Source of the DNA: Alphaproteobacteria bacterium
GTDB lineage: Bacteria; Pseudomonadota; Alphaproteobacteria; BOG-932; Roseiterribacteraceae
Direction: 5' to 3'
NCBI GenBank assembly: GCA_903970575.1
Contig: CAJCJC010000270.1
Location: 1 to 7,273 of the forward strand
DNA: 7,273 nt
The translations under genes were made by a program, and so were the position numbers. The first letter of the stretch is position 1. The number at the start of each line of letters is the position of its first letter. The notes under the pieces were generated by a model, which was not told where the DNA came from, searched no databases, and saw only the letters and a program-made list of their open reading frames with translations. Shown in pieces: positions 1-6,307 of the stretch.

Positions 1-1
1 G

Positions 2-697
2 CATGGCGACTGCCTGACGGTCACCGGCCAGACGCTGGCCGAAACCTTGGCGAATGTCAGTTTTCCGCAGGGGCAGGATGTGGTGCGGCCGATCGGCAAC
101 CCACTGTCGCCGACCGGTGGGGTTGTGGGGCTGGTCGGCAATCTGGCGCCGCAGGGCGCGATCGTAAAAGTGGCCGGCATGCATGGGCTCACCTTCTCCG
201 GCCCCGCCCGCTGCTTCGACAGCGAGGAAGAAGCCTTCGCCGCCGTTAACGAGCAGCGCTACAAGGCAGGTGATGTAATCGTCATCCGCTACGAGGGGCC
301 GCGCGGGGGTCCCGGCATGCGGGAGATGCTGTCCACCACCGCGGCGATCTATGGCCAGGGCATGGGTGACAAGGTAGTGCTCATCACCGACGGTCGCTTC
401 TCCGGCGCCACGCGCGGCTTCAGCATCGGCCATGTCGGGCCGGAGGCCGCGGTCGGCGGGCCGATTGGCCTTGTCCGCGATGGCGACATCATCACGGTCG
501 ACGCCGAGATCGGCCGTCTGGATGTCGCGATCTCCGATGAGGAAATGGAGGCGCGCCGCGCGGCTTGGAAGCCAAGGGCGCATGATTTCCAGTCGGGCGC
601 CTTATGGAAATACGCGCAACTGGTGGGTGACGCCGAAAAAGGCGCGGTGACCCATCCGGGCGCCAAAGCCGAGACTCATGTTTATGCGGATATCTAG
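2..697 (+). CDS. ilvD: Dihydroxy-acid dehydratase, C-terminal part (5' end outside window)
   Basis: This enzyme dehydrates 2,3-dihydroxy-isovalerate and its isoleucine-pathway homologue to the 2-keto acids, the third common step of valine and isoleucine synthesis in the cytosol, using an Fe-S cluster and Mg. The frame is open from base 2, so 231 C-terminal residues of a protein usually near 570 are visible. Seen: the conserved segment [14 protein letters not shown] at the very start, then [23 protein letters not shown] and [11 protein letters not shown]. The serine of the last motif (codon 401-403) corresponds to the proposed catalytic base of the IlvD/Edd family. The tail [11 protein letters not shown]...[15 protein letters not shown] matches my memory of sphingomonad IlvD, which argues against the related Edd (6-phosphogluconate dehydratase) and sugar-acid dehydratases. 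The stop is TAG at 695-697. The 3' end overlaps the next gene by 20 bp. No frameshift is visible. Confidence 0.93.
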   Translation, partial: HGDCLTVTGQTLAETLANVSFPQGQDVVRPIGNPLSPTGGVVGLVGNLAPQGAIVKVAGMHGLTFSGPARCFDSEEEAFAAVNEQRYKAGDVIVIRYEGPRGGPGMREMLSTTAAIYGQGMGDKVVLITDGRFSGATRGFSIGHVGPEAAVGGPIGLVRDGDIITVDAEIGRLDVAISDEEMEARRAAWKPRAHDFQSGALWKYAQLVGDAEKGAVTHPGAKAETHVYADI

Positions 698-1067
698 GAT
701 TCGCCTGAGCGCGAGAGGCTCTGCTGTCGCATCCATCGCTCTGCTCGCCGGCTGCGCGGCGCATCCCATGCCACTCAGCGGCGACGAGATCAAGGCCGCG
801 CTCTACGACCATACCGCGATGCTGCCCGGCGGTTTCGTCGAGTATTACGCGCCGGATGGAAAGCTCCATGGCTGGTCGGATGGCCAGCCTTATGAGGGAA
901 CCTGGGAGGTGCGGAACGATACGTTCTGCACCGCCCTGGACGGTGACCCCGCCATCTGCTCCCAGGTTGGGCGTGACGGGGCGTCTTTATATTGGAGCCT
1001 GGACGGCGAGAAGAAAATCAGCCGCGTCAGCGCGATCCTGCCGGGAAATCCGAAAAACCTGAATTAA
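678..1067 (+). CDS. Small predicted lipoprotein of unknown function
   Basis: I do not recognise a named family. The 129-residue product begins with a basic n-region (several Arg in residues 4-13) and a short hydrophobic stretch ending in the lipobox L23-A-G-C26. It is therefore predicted to be cleaved by signal peptidase II and lipidated at Cys26. Residue 27 is Ala, not Asp, so outer-membrane sorting is expected. The mature part (about 104 residues) holds [23 protein letters not shown] and SLYWSLDG, a pattern of short Gly/Trp strands seen in small secreted beta-rich proteins such as those grouped as DUF995; this likeness is only suggestive. Cys84 and Cys94 could form a disulfide. The start ATG at 678 (an alternative is ATG 684) lies inside ilvD in another frame and has no clear Shine-Dalgarno, so translation may be coupled to ilvD. 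The TAA stop is 3 bp from the stop of convergent xth. Confidence 0.75.
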   Translation: MFMRISRIRLSARGSAVASIALLAGCAAHPMPLSGDEIKAALYDHTAMLPGGFVEYYAPDGKLHGWSDGQPYEGTWEVRNDTFCTALDGDPAICSQVGRDGASLYWSLDGEKKISRVSAILPGNPKNLN

Positions 1068-1070
1068 GGG

Positions 1071-1838
1071 CTAATCCCGCAGGGTCACGATGACCGGCGT
1101 GTGGTCCGACGCTTTTTCGAGCCCGCGCGGCGCGCGGTCGACCACGCAACCCTCCAGCCTGTCCGCGGTCTCCGGCGAGAGCAGCCAATGGTCGATGCGA
1201 ATGCCCTGGTCCCGCTGCCATCGCCCCGCCTGATAATCCCAGAACGTATAGAGATGCGGATTGGGGTTCACGGCGCGCAGCGCGTCGGTCAATCCGAGGT
1301 TGATAAGGGCGCGATAGCGTCCCCGGCTTTCGGGCTGGAACAGCGCGTCCCCGGTCCAGGCGCGAGGATCGTAGCAATCGATATCGTCCGGGATGATGTT
1401 GAAATCGCCGCCGATGACGAAGGGTCGTTCCGCATCCATCAGCCTCGCCAAATGGCGCTGCAGCCGGTCCATCCAGGCGAGCTTGTAAGTGAATTTCTCC
1501 GTGCCTACTGGGTTGCCGTTGGGCAGATAGATATTGATGACGTGAAGGCCGGCGATGTCGGCCGCGATGAAGCGGGCATGGTCGTCGCCTTCGCCGTCGG
1601 GCAGTTCGCGCTCGGCCGCCTCGATCGGCAGCCGCGAGAGGATGGCGACGCCGTTATAGGATTTCTGCCCGACGAACAGGCAGCTATAGCCCATCGTCTC
1701 GAATTCGAACGACGGAAATTCGGGCGTTTTGATTTCTTGCAGGCAGACGATGTCTGGGCTGTTGGCCGCGATCCAGTCCCTGACGATCGGCAGCCTCGCC
1801 TTGATGGAATTGACGTTCCAGGTGACGAGCGAGACCAA
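1071..1838 (-). CDS. xth: Exodeoxyribonuclease III (AP endonuclease)
   Basis: Exonuclease III-type enzymes of the EEP fold cut DNA 5' of abasic sites and trim 3' blocking groups in base excision repair. The 255-residue length fits the family. All expected catalytic residues are visible: N8 in TWNVNS, E35 in CLQEIK, Y104 in NIYLPNG, D145 and N147 in GGDFNI, D216 in RIDHWLLS, and D245-H246 in SDHTPV. The start is an unusual TTG. In this frame only the codons TCC CCG GTC separate it from the erpA stop, and no other start codon occurs before the conserved TWNVNS, so TTG 1838 is the only candidate. There is no recognisable Shine-Dalgarno, so translation is probably coupled to termination on erpA. 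It is the second gene of a two-gene minus-strand unit, convergent with the lipoprotein gene. Confidence 0.95.
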   Translation of the reverse strand: MVSLVTWNVNSIKARLPIVRDWIAANSPDIVCLQEIKTPEFPSFEFETMGYSCLFVGQKSYNGVAILSRLPIEAAERELPDGEGDDHARFIAADIAGLHVINIYLPNGNPVGTEKFTYKLAWMDRLQRHLARLMDAERPFVIGGDFNIIPDDIDCYDPRAWTGDALFQPESRGRYRALINLGLTDALRAVNPNPHLYTFWDYQAGRWQRDQGIRIDHWLLSPETADRLEGCVVDRAPRGLEKASDHTPVIVTLRD

Positions 1839-1847
1839 GACCGGGGA

Positions 1848-2225
1848 TCAGGCGATCGCGAAGGACGTGCCGCAGCCGCAGGACGACACGGCGTTCGGGT
1901 TGCGCACTTGAAAATACGCGCCCATCAGATCGTCCACGAAATCCAGCTCCGACCCGGCGATGAGGTCCAACGAGGTTTCATCGGTGACCAAGGTCGCGCC
2001 GTCGCGTTCGAACATGACGTCATCGTCTTGGCGTTGATCGTCGAGTTGGAATGCGTATTGAAAGCCGGAGCATCCGCCGCCGCTGACCGTGATGCGGAAC
2101 ATCTTGGGCGAGGCTTCCTTCGCGCTCAGAAAATTAATACGTTTCGCCGCTGACGCACTTAAGGTCAGTAAGCGCGGCGGTTGCGGCGGGGACAGTATCT
2201 CGAAAGTGTTCGTCAACTCGGGCAT
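1848..2225 (-). CDS. erpA: Iron-sulfur cluster insertion protein (A-type carrier)
   Basis: A-type carriers receive Fe-S clusters from scaffold systems and pass them to apo-enzymes in the cytosol. The 125-residue product has the HesB/IscA domain at about residues 20-125, with the three conserved cysteines: C52 in GGGCSGFQY, and C116 and C118 in NPNAVSSCGCGTSF. The GGGCSGFQY and NPNA-S-CGCG-SF wording is closer to ErpA than to IscA or SufA. A Pro-rich N-terminal extension of about 18 residues precedes the domain. The start ATG at 2225 is supported by an AGGAG seven bases upstream. IlvD, encoded at the left of the window, is an Fe-S enzyme, but whether it is a client cannot be told from the sequence. 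Its TGA stop sits nine bases before the xth start in the same frame. Confidence 0.93.
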   Translation of the reverse strand: MPELTNTFEILSPPQPPRLLTLSASAAKRINFLSAKEASPKMFRITVSGGGCSGFQYAFQLDDQRQDDDVMFERDGATLVTDETSLDLIAGSELDFVDDLMGAYFQVRNPNAVSSCGCGTSFAIA

Positions 2226-2372
2226 GGGTAATCTCCTGACTAGAACTTAGTGCGTCCGGGTGGTTGCCGCAATGCATGACTATGATGGGTTTCGCGGCGC
2301 CGTAATCCAGCCATGATGGGGAAATAGTCCTTGCGATTGCGGTCATCCGGCCGCGCCGCTAGTGTCCGCGCC
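2226..2372. other. Divergent erpA/dgt intergenic region, presumed to hold both promoters
   Basis: This 147-bp gap between divergent erpA and dgt is the only true intergenic space in the window, so promoters for both units are expected here by position. I see no convincing -35/-10 pair on either strand. A TATGAT (-10-like, + strand, 2281-2286) lacks a -35 at proper spacing. On the minus strand TTGCGG (2272-2267) and TAAGTT (2249-2244) are 17 bp apart, but they would start the transcript inside the erpA Shine-Dalgarno. Small symmetric elements are present: ACTA/TAGT arms at 2239-2251, and ATGATGGG repeated at 2282-2289 and 2313-2320. A short minus-strand open frame crosses the region but overlaps erpA and has no family features. 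Confidence 0.5.
2233..2237 (-). promoter_or_regulatory. Shine-Dalgarno of erpA
   Basis: On the minus strand the sequence reads AGGAG followed by seven bases (ATTACCC) and the ATG. It is one of only two strong ribosome binding sites I see in the window and it fixes the erpA start. Confidence 0.8.
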
Positions 2373-3578
2373 ATGATTCCATCACCCAGAGCCGTGCCGT
2401 CGCAGCCCCGCCTATCGGATCGGGCCCCTTATGCCTGCGATCCGGCGCGGTCGCGCGGCCGACTCCATCCGGAGGCCGAGAGCCTTACGCGTACGGCGTT
2501 TCAGCGCGATCGGGATCGCATCATCCATTCGGGCGCGTTTCGCAAGCTGCAATACAAGACCCAGGTCTTCGTCTATCACGAGGGCGATTATTATCGCACG
2601 CGGCTGACGCACTCGATCGAGGTCGCCCAGATAGCCCGCTCCATTGCGCGCGTGCTGCGCGTCGATGAGGATCTGGCGGAGGCCGTCTCGCTGGCGCATG
2701 ACCTTGGTCACACGCCGTTTGGCCATGCTGGCGAATTCGCGCTCGATCCCTGCATGCGGCCATATGGCGGTTTCAATCATAACGATCAGGCCTTGAGGAT
2801 CGTCACCCGGCTTGAAGCCCGTTACGCCGCCTTCGACGGCCTCAATCTCACATGGGAAACGCTGGAGGGGCTGGTCAAGCATAACGGGCCGATATTGCCG
2901 TTACGGGATGGCAAGTCGCTCCCAACCACGATCGCCGCGTTCGAGCCGGAATTCGATCTCGAACTCTCAAGCCATGCCGGGCTTGAGGCGCAGATCGCCG
3001 CGCTGTCCGACGATATCGCCTATAATTCGCACGATCTGGAAGACGGCCTGCGCGCCGGCTTCTTCACGATGGATGAGCTGCTCCATCTACCGCTCGTGGG
3101 CGAGGTCATCGCGCGGATCAGGGCGCAGAATCCGGGCCTGGAGCAGGGTAGGGCGATCCACGAGACGATCCGTCGCCTGATCGATGTCTTCGTGCGCGAC
3201 GCCGTCGCGGAGACCGAAAAACGGCTGGCCGCGCTCGCTCCCGCCTCGGCGGCGGATGTGCGCGCCGCCGCCGGCCAGATGGTCTCGCTTTCGGCCAAGC
3301 TGCTAGCGGAAGAGAAGGTTTTGCGGGCCTTCTTGAACCAGAGATTTTATCACGATTACCGGGTTAATCGCATGACGAGCAAGGCGCGCCGCATGGTGCG
3401 GGACCTGTTCGCGCATTTCATGGCCGAGCCGGATACGTTACCCACCCCATGGCAGGTTGCAAACCACGATGAGACGGCGAAGGCGCGCCTCATCTGCGAC
3501 TATATAGCCGGAATGACCGATCGTTACGCCATCGCCGAGCATCGTCGGCTCTTCGATTTTTATCAGCGGCAATCATGA
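2373..3578 (+). CDS. dgt: Deoxyguanosinetriphosphate triphosphohydrolase-like protein (HD domain)
   Basis: Dgt-like HD proteins hydrolyse dNTPs to the deoxynucleoside and triphosphate and help set dNTP pools. For the alphaproteobacterial type the exact substrate is usually unproven. The 401-residue product carries the expected order: RAPYACDPARSRGRL near residues 17-31, RDRDRIIHS at 45-53, then metal-binding H80 (RTRLTHS), H109-D110 (LAHDLGHTPFGHAGE) and D214 (DDIAYNSHD), with H136 in GFNHN. The start ATG at 2373 is chosen because the family begins a short distance before RAPYACDP; a TTG at 2331 would add 14 unconserved residues. No clear Shine-Dalgarno precedes it. Its TGA overlaps the argS ATG by 4 bp (ATGA). 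It is the first gene of the rightward unit and divergent from erpA. Confidence 0.93.
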   Translation: MIPSPRAVPSQPRLSDRAPYACDPARSRGRLHPEAESLTRTAFQRDRDRIIHSGAFRKLQYKTQVFVYHEGDYYRTRLTHSIEVAQIARSIARVLRVDEDLAEAVSLAHDLGHTPFGHAGEFALDPCMRPYGGFNHNDQALRIVTRLEARYAAFDGLNLTWETLEGLVKHNGPILPLRDGKSLPTTIAAFEPEFDLELSSHAGLEAQIAALSDDIAYNSHDLEDGLRAGFFTMDELLHLPLVGEVIARIRAQNPGLEQGRAIHETIRRLIDVFVRDAVAETEKRLAALAPASAADVRAAAGQMVSLSAKLLAEEKVLRAFLNQRFYHDYRVNRMTSKARRMVRDLFAHFMAEPDTLPTPWQVANHDETAKARLICDYIAGMTDRYAIAEHRRLFDFYQRQS

Positions 3579-5332
3579 ATATTTATAGATACTTCCAGAC
3601 GGTCGTTCTCTCGGCGCTTCAGGGGCTTGTAAGCTCGGGCGAACTCCCCGAAGGCCTCGATCCGGCGCGCGTCACGGTCGAGGCGCCGCGCGACGTCGGA
3701 CATGGCGATCTCGCGACGAACGCCGCGATGGTGCTGGCCAAGGCCGCCGGAAAAAAGCCGCGCGAATTGGCGGAATTGCTGTTGCCATCGCTGCTTGCCC
3801 ATCCGGATATCGCAAACGGCGATATCGCCGGTCCCGGTTTCATCAATCTGCGCCTGACCGAGGATTTTTGGCGGGAACGGCTGAAGGACATCATAGTCGC
3901 GGGCGAACGCTATGGCGACAGCGATGATGGCCACGGCAAGCGGATCAACGTGGAATATGTCTCCGCAAACCCGACGGGACCGATGCATGCGGGGCATGTC
4001 CGCGGAGCCGTCATCGGCGATAGCGTCGCCAATCTGCTCGCCAAGGTGGGCTATGACGTCACGCGCGAATATTACTTCAACGATGCGGGCTCGCAGGTCG
4101 ATGTTTTGGCGCGATCGACGTATTTGCGTTATCGCGAGGCGCTCGGCGAGGAAATCCGTGAAATTCCGGAGGGCTTGTATCCCGGTGAATATCTGCGTGA
4201 CGTCGGTCGCGCGTTGGCCACGCGCGACGGCGCCAAGTGGCTAAATGAACCGGAGGAAGCATGGCTAGCGCCGGTTCGCGATTTTTCAGTGTCCTATATC
4301 ATGCGCTTGATCGGCGCCGATCTCGATCTTATCGGCATTAAGCATGATGTATTCACCAATGAACGTGAACTCATCGATAACGGAACGTTGGATAAGGCGT
4401 TCGAGATTCTCGATGATAAAGGCTTGATCTATATTGGTACGTTGCCGCCTCCGCGCGGCAAGATCATGGAAGATTGGGAGCCGGTTCCCCTTACTCTCTT
4501 CAGATCGAGCTTGTTCGGCGACAGCACCGACCGGCCGCTCAAGAAGCGCGACGGCGCATGGGCCTATATCATGCCCGATTTCGCCTATCACTATGATAAG
4601 ATAAGGCGCGGATTCGAGCTCATAATCAATGTTCTCGGGACGGATCACGGCGGATACGCGGAGAGGATGCGTCCGGCCGTCGCCGCCTTCAGCGATGGTA
4701 AAGCGACGCTGGATGTCATCTTCAATGGCATCGTCAAAATCTATAATCGCGGCGAGCTGGTAAAGCTGTCGAAGCGATCGGGCAACCTGATCACGCTTCG
4801 CGAGATGGTGGAGCAGGTCGGGGCCGACGCCGTGCGTTTTTTCATGCTCACCCGTACGCCCGAATCCGAGCTTGATTTTGATTTCGCCAAAGTAACCGAA
4901 CAGTCGAAAGACAATCCCGTATTCTACGTGCAATACGCCCATGCGCGCTGCCGTTCGGTGCTGCGGCTGGCGGCGGAGCAATATTCTTCGGATATCCTCG
5001 GCGCCGAGTCGCTGCTCGATGCCCAGACCGGAAGGCTGGATTCGCCCGAGGAACTGGACCTGATCCGGCGCATGGCCGCGTGGCCGGCCGTGGTGTCGGG
5101 CGCGGCGGAGTCGCATGAACCGCACAAAATCGCGTTTTATCTCTACGACTTGGCGGCTGCTTTTCATCAGCTTTGGGCAAAGGGGAAAGACAACGCCACG
5201 TTGCGCTTCTTGCTCGAAAACGACCCATCGTTGACAATCGCGCGGTTGGCGTTGGTTCAGGCCGTCGCGACCGTGATCGCGAGCGGTCTGCGCCTGATCG
5301 GCGTCGATCCGGCGGAGGAATTGCGTTCATGA
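3575..5332 (+). CDS. argS: Arginyl-tRNA synthetase
   Basis: This class I synthetase charges tRNA-Arg with arginine using ATP and is essential for translation. At 585 residues it has normal length. Visible in order are the N-terminal tRNA-recognition (Add-1) domain at about 1-92, with VGHGDLATNAAM; the HIGH-type motif HAGH at 138-141 inside EYVSANPTGPMHAGH; the catalytic core with LGTDHGG (354-360); the KMSKS-type loop KLSKRSG at 397-403; and the DALR anticodon-binding domain at about 450-585, opening with NPVFYVQYAHAR. The start ATG overlaps the dgt stop as ATGA. It has no evident Shine-Dalgarno, and its first codons are AT-rich, which fits coupled initiation. Its TGA overlaps the next gene's ATG in the same 4-bp manner. 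All catalytic motifs are intact. Confidence 0.97.
   Translation: MNIYRYFQTVVLSALQGLVSSGELPEGLDPARVTVEAPRDVGHGDLATNAAMVLAKAAGKKPRELAELLLPSLLAHPDIANGDIAGPGFINLRLTEDFWRERLKDIIVAGERYGDSDDGHGKRINVEYVSANPTGPMHAGHVRGAVIGDSVANLLAKVGYDVTREYYFNDAGSQVDVLARSTYLRYREALGEEIREIPEGLYPGEYLRDVGRALATRDGAKWLNEPEEAWLAPVRDFSVSYIMRLIGADLDLIGIKHDVFTNERELIDNGTLDKAFEILDDKGLIYIGTLPPPRGKIMEDWEPVPLTLFRSSLFGDSTDRPLKKRDGAWAYIMPDFAYHYDKIRRGFELIINVLGTDHGGYAERMRPAVAAFSDGKATLDVIFNGIVKIYNRGELVKLSKRSGNLITLREMVEQVGADAVRFFMLTRTPESELDFDFAKVTEQSKDNPVFYVQYAHARCRSVLRLAAEQYSSDILGAESLLDAQTGRLDSPEELDLIRRMAAWPAVVSGAAESHEPHKIAFYLYDLAAAFHQLWAKGKDNATLRFLLENDPSLTIARLALVQAVATVIASGLRLIGVDPAEELRS
5314..5318 (+). promoter_or_regulatory. Shine-Dalgarno of the SPOR-domain gene
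   Basis: GGAGG within the last argS codons lies ten bases before the ATG at 5329. The spacing is slightly long but usable. It supports this start over upstream in-frame codons that would extend the protein into argS. Confidence 0.7.
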
Positions 5333-6291
5333 ACTGGGACGCTCGTGGCGAACTGAGGGCCGATCCGGCCAGGGCGCCTGGAGAACGGAATATCGAGGTC
5401 GCGGGGAAGCGGCGCTCTATCTGGCCGTCGATCTTCGTCGCCGCCGCCGCCGCCGCCTTTATCGGCGTTATCTGGTTCGCCTATCGGAATGGACGTGAGG
5501 CGAGCCAGCCGAGCGGCCCTCCGCTGGTGAAAGCCGAGCCCGGCCCGGTGAAGATCAAGCCCGACAATCCGGGCGGCCAGGAAATCCCGTTCCAGGATTC
5601 GACGGTCTATGACCGCCTGAGCCAGAATGGGCAGAAGCCGGTCATGGAAAAACTGCTGCCGCCGCCGGAAGCGCCGGTGGAACGCTCCAGCGCCGCCCCA
5701 ATGGATTCCTCGGTCGATTCCAAGGTCGCCACGACGGCGATAGGCGCCGCGCCGTCGGTTCCACAGCAGCCTATCCCGCCACCGCCGCCGCCGGCCAATG
5801 CCGATATCGCCTCTCCCACTGCGTTGGCCCCGTCGCCTGACTCCATAATCGCGCAACCGCCGCCCGAAAAGCCGACTACCGTAGCGCCGAAGTCGGTTGA
5901 GACGAAACCGGTTGAGACTAAACCGGTTGAGACAAAACCAGTTGAGACGAAACCCGTTACTGTAACGCCGCCCGCCAAGGCGCCGCACGCAGCGGATTCC
6001 ATCGCGGCCCTTATTGCGTCGGAATCACCCGCGGTTACGCCCAAGGCCGGCGGCTACCGGATCCGTCTGAGCGCGGTCCGCTCGGAGGAGGCCGTCGAGC
6101 CCGAATGGGCGCGGCTTAAGCGCAAATTTCCAGAGCTGGCGACGCTCAAGACTTTCACCAGCAAGACGGATCAGCCGGGGAAAGGGATTGTCTACCGGCT
6201 AGAAGCGGGTCCGCTGGATGAATCGGCGGCTAAATCGACCTGCGACCAGCTGCGTATGCAAGGTCTCGGCTGCATTGTCGTCAAGCCCTGA
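5329..6291 (+). CDS. Membrane-anchored SPOR-domain protein
   Basis: SPOR domains bind peptidoglycan glycan strands stripped of stem peptides, and so gather at the division septum. The 320-residue product is built like FtsN-type proteins. It has a short cytoplasmic N-terminus with KRR at 27-29, one membrane segment at about 31-52 containing six consecutive alanines (A38-A43, encoded by six GCC codons), and a long Pro/Ala/Lys-rich periplasmic linker. The C-terminal SPOR domain is at about 241-320, with YRIRLSAVRSEEAVEPEWARL, VYRLEAGPLDESAAKSTCDQL and GLGCIVVKP. The linker holds a six-proline run (150-155) and four VETKP pentapeptides (190-209). The start ATG overlaps the argS stop as ATGA and has a GGAGG upstream. 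Position after argS and before nagZ is typical for alphaproteobacteria. I cannot say from sequence that it is the organism's FtsN; other SPOR proteins share this layout. Confidence 0.88.
   Translation: MNWDARGELRADPARAPGERNIEVAGKRRSIWPSIFVAAAAAAFIGVIWFAYRNGREASQPSGPPLVKAEPGPVKIKPDNPGGQEIPFQDSTVYDRLSQNGQKPVMEKLLPPPEAPVERSSAAPMDSSVDSKVATTAIGAAPSVPQQPIPPPPPPANADIASPTALAPSPDSIIAQPPPEKPTTVAPKSVETKPVETKPVETKPVETKPVTVTPPAKAPHAADSIAALIASESPAVTPKAGGYRIRLSAVRSEEAVEPEWARLKRKFPELATLKTFTSKTDQPGKGIVYRLEAGPLDESAAKSTCDQLRMQGLGCIVVKP
5896..5955 (+). repeat. Four tandem 15-bp units encoding VETKP
   Basis: The unit GTTGAGACNAAACCN occurs four times without gaps (starts 5896, 5911, 5926, 5941). It differs only at the third bases of the Thr and Pro codons, so each unit encodes Val-Glu-Thr-Lys-Pro. 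The next triplet is GTT again, after which the pattern stops. It lies in the linker of the SPOR-domain protein. In-frame gain or loss of units by slippage would only alter linker length. Confidence 0.95.
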
Positions 6292-6307
6292 GGCATCGAT
6301 AACCCGG

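Noticed and set aside
1083..1095. GGTCA-CGA-TGACC hairpin near the convergent gene ends
   Set aside because: It is inside the xth coding end and is not followed by a T-rich tract on either strand, so it does not qualify as an intrinsic terminator.
1101..2153. 350-codon open frame on the + strand opposite xth and erpA
   Set aside because: It is the antisense shadow of two clearly recognised genes in GC-rich DNA; the translation shows no family motif and its composition follows the complementary codons.
2134..2346. 70-codon minus-strand frame across the erpA upstream region
   Set aside because: It overlaps the erpA N-terminus in another frame, starts from TTG-like positions in the presumed promoter region and shows no recognisable domain.
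3806..3830. Repeated GATATCGC words in argS
   Set aside because: They encode the near-repeat DIANGDIAG in the normal N-terminal domain of ArgS; likely chance.
4286..5167. 293-codon open frame on the - strand opposite argS
   Set aside because: It is fully antisense to an intact argS with all motifs; long antisense frames are common in GC-rich coding DNA.
5440..5457. Six GCC triplets as a possible microsatellite
   Set aside because: It is explained by an alanine-rich membrane segment in a high-GC genome; too short to claim instability.
5257..5988. 243-codon minus-strand frame with repeated RLN-type units
   Set aside because: The apparent repeats are the complement of the VETKP repeat and proline-rich linker of the SPOR gene; no independent support.
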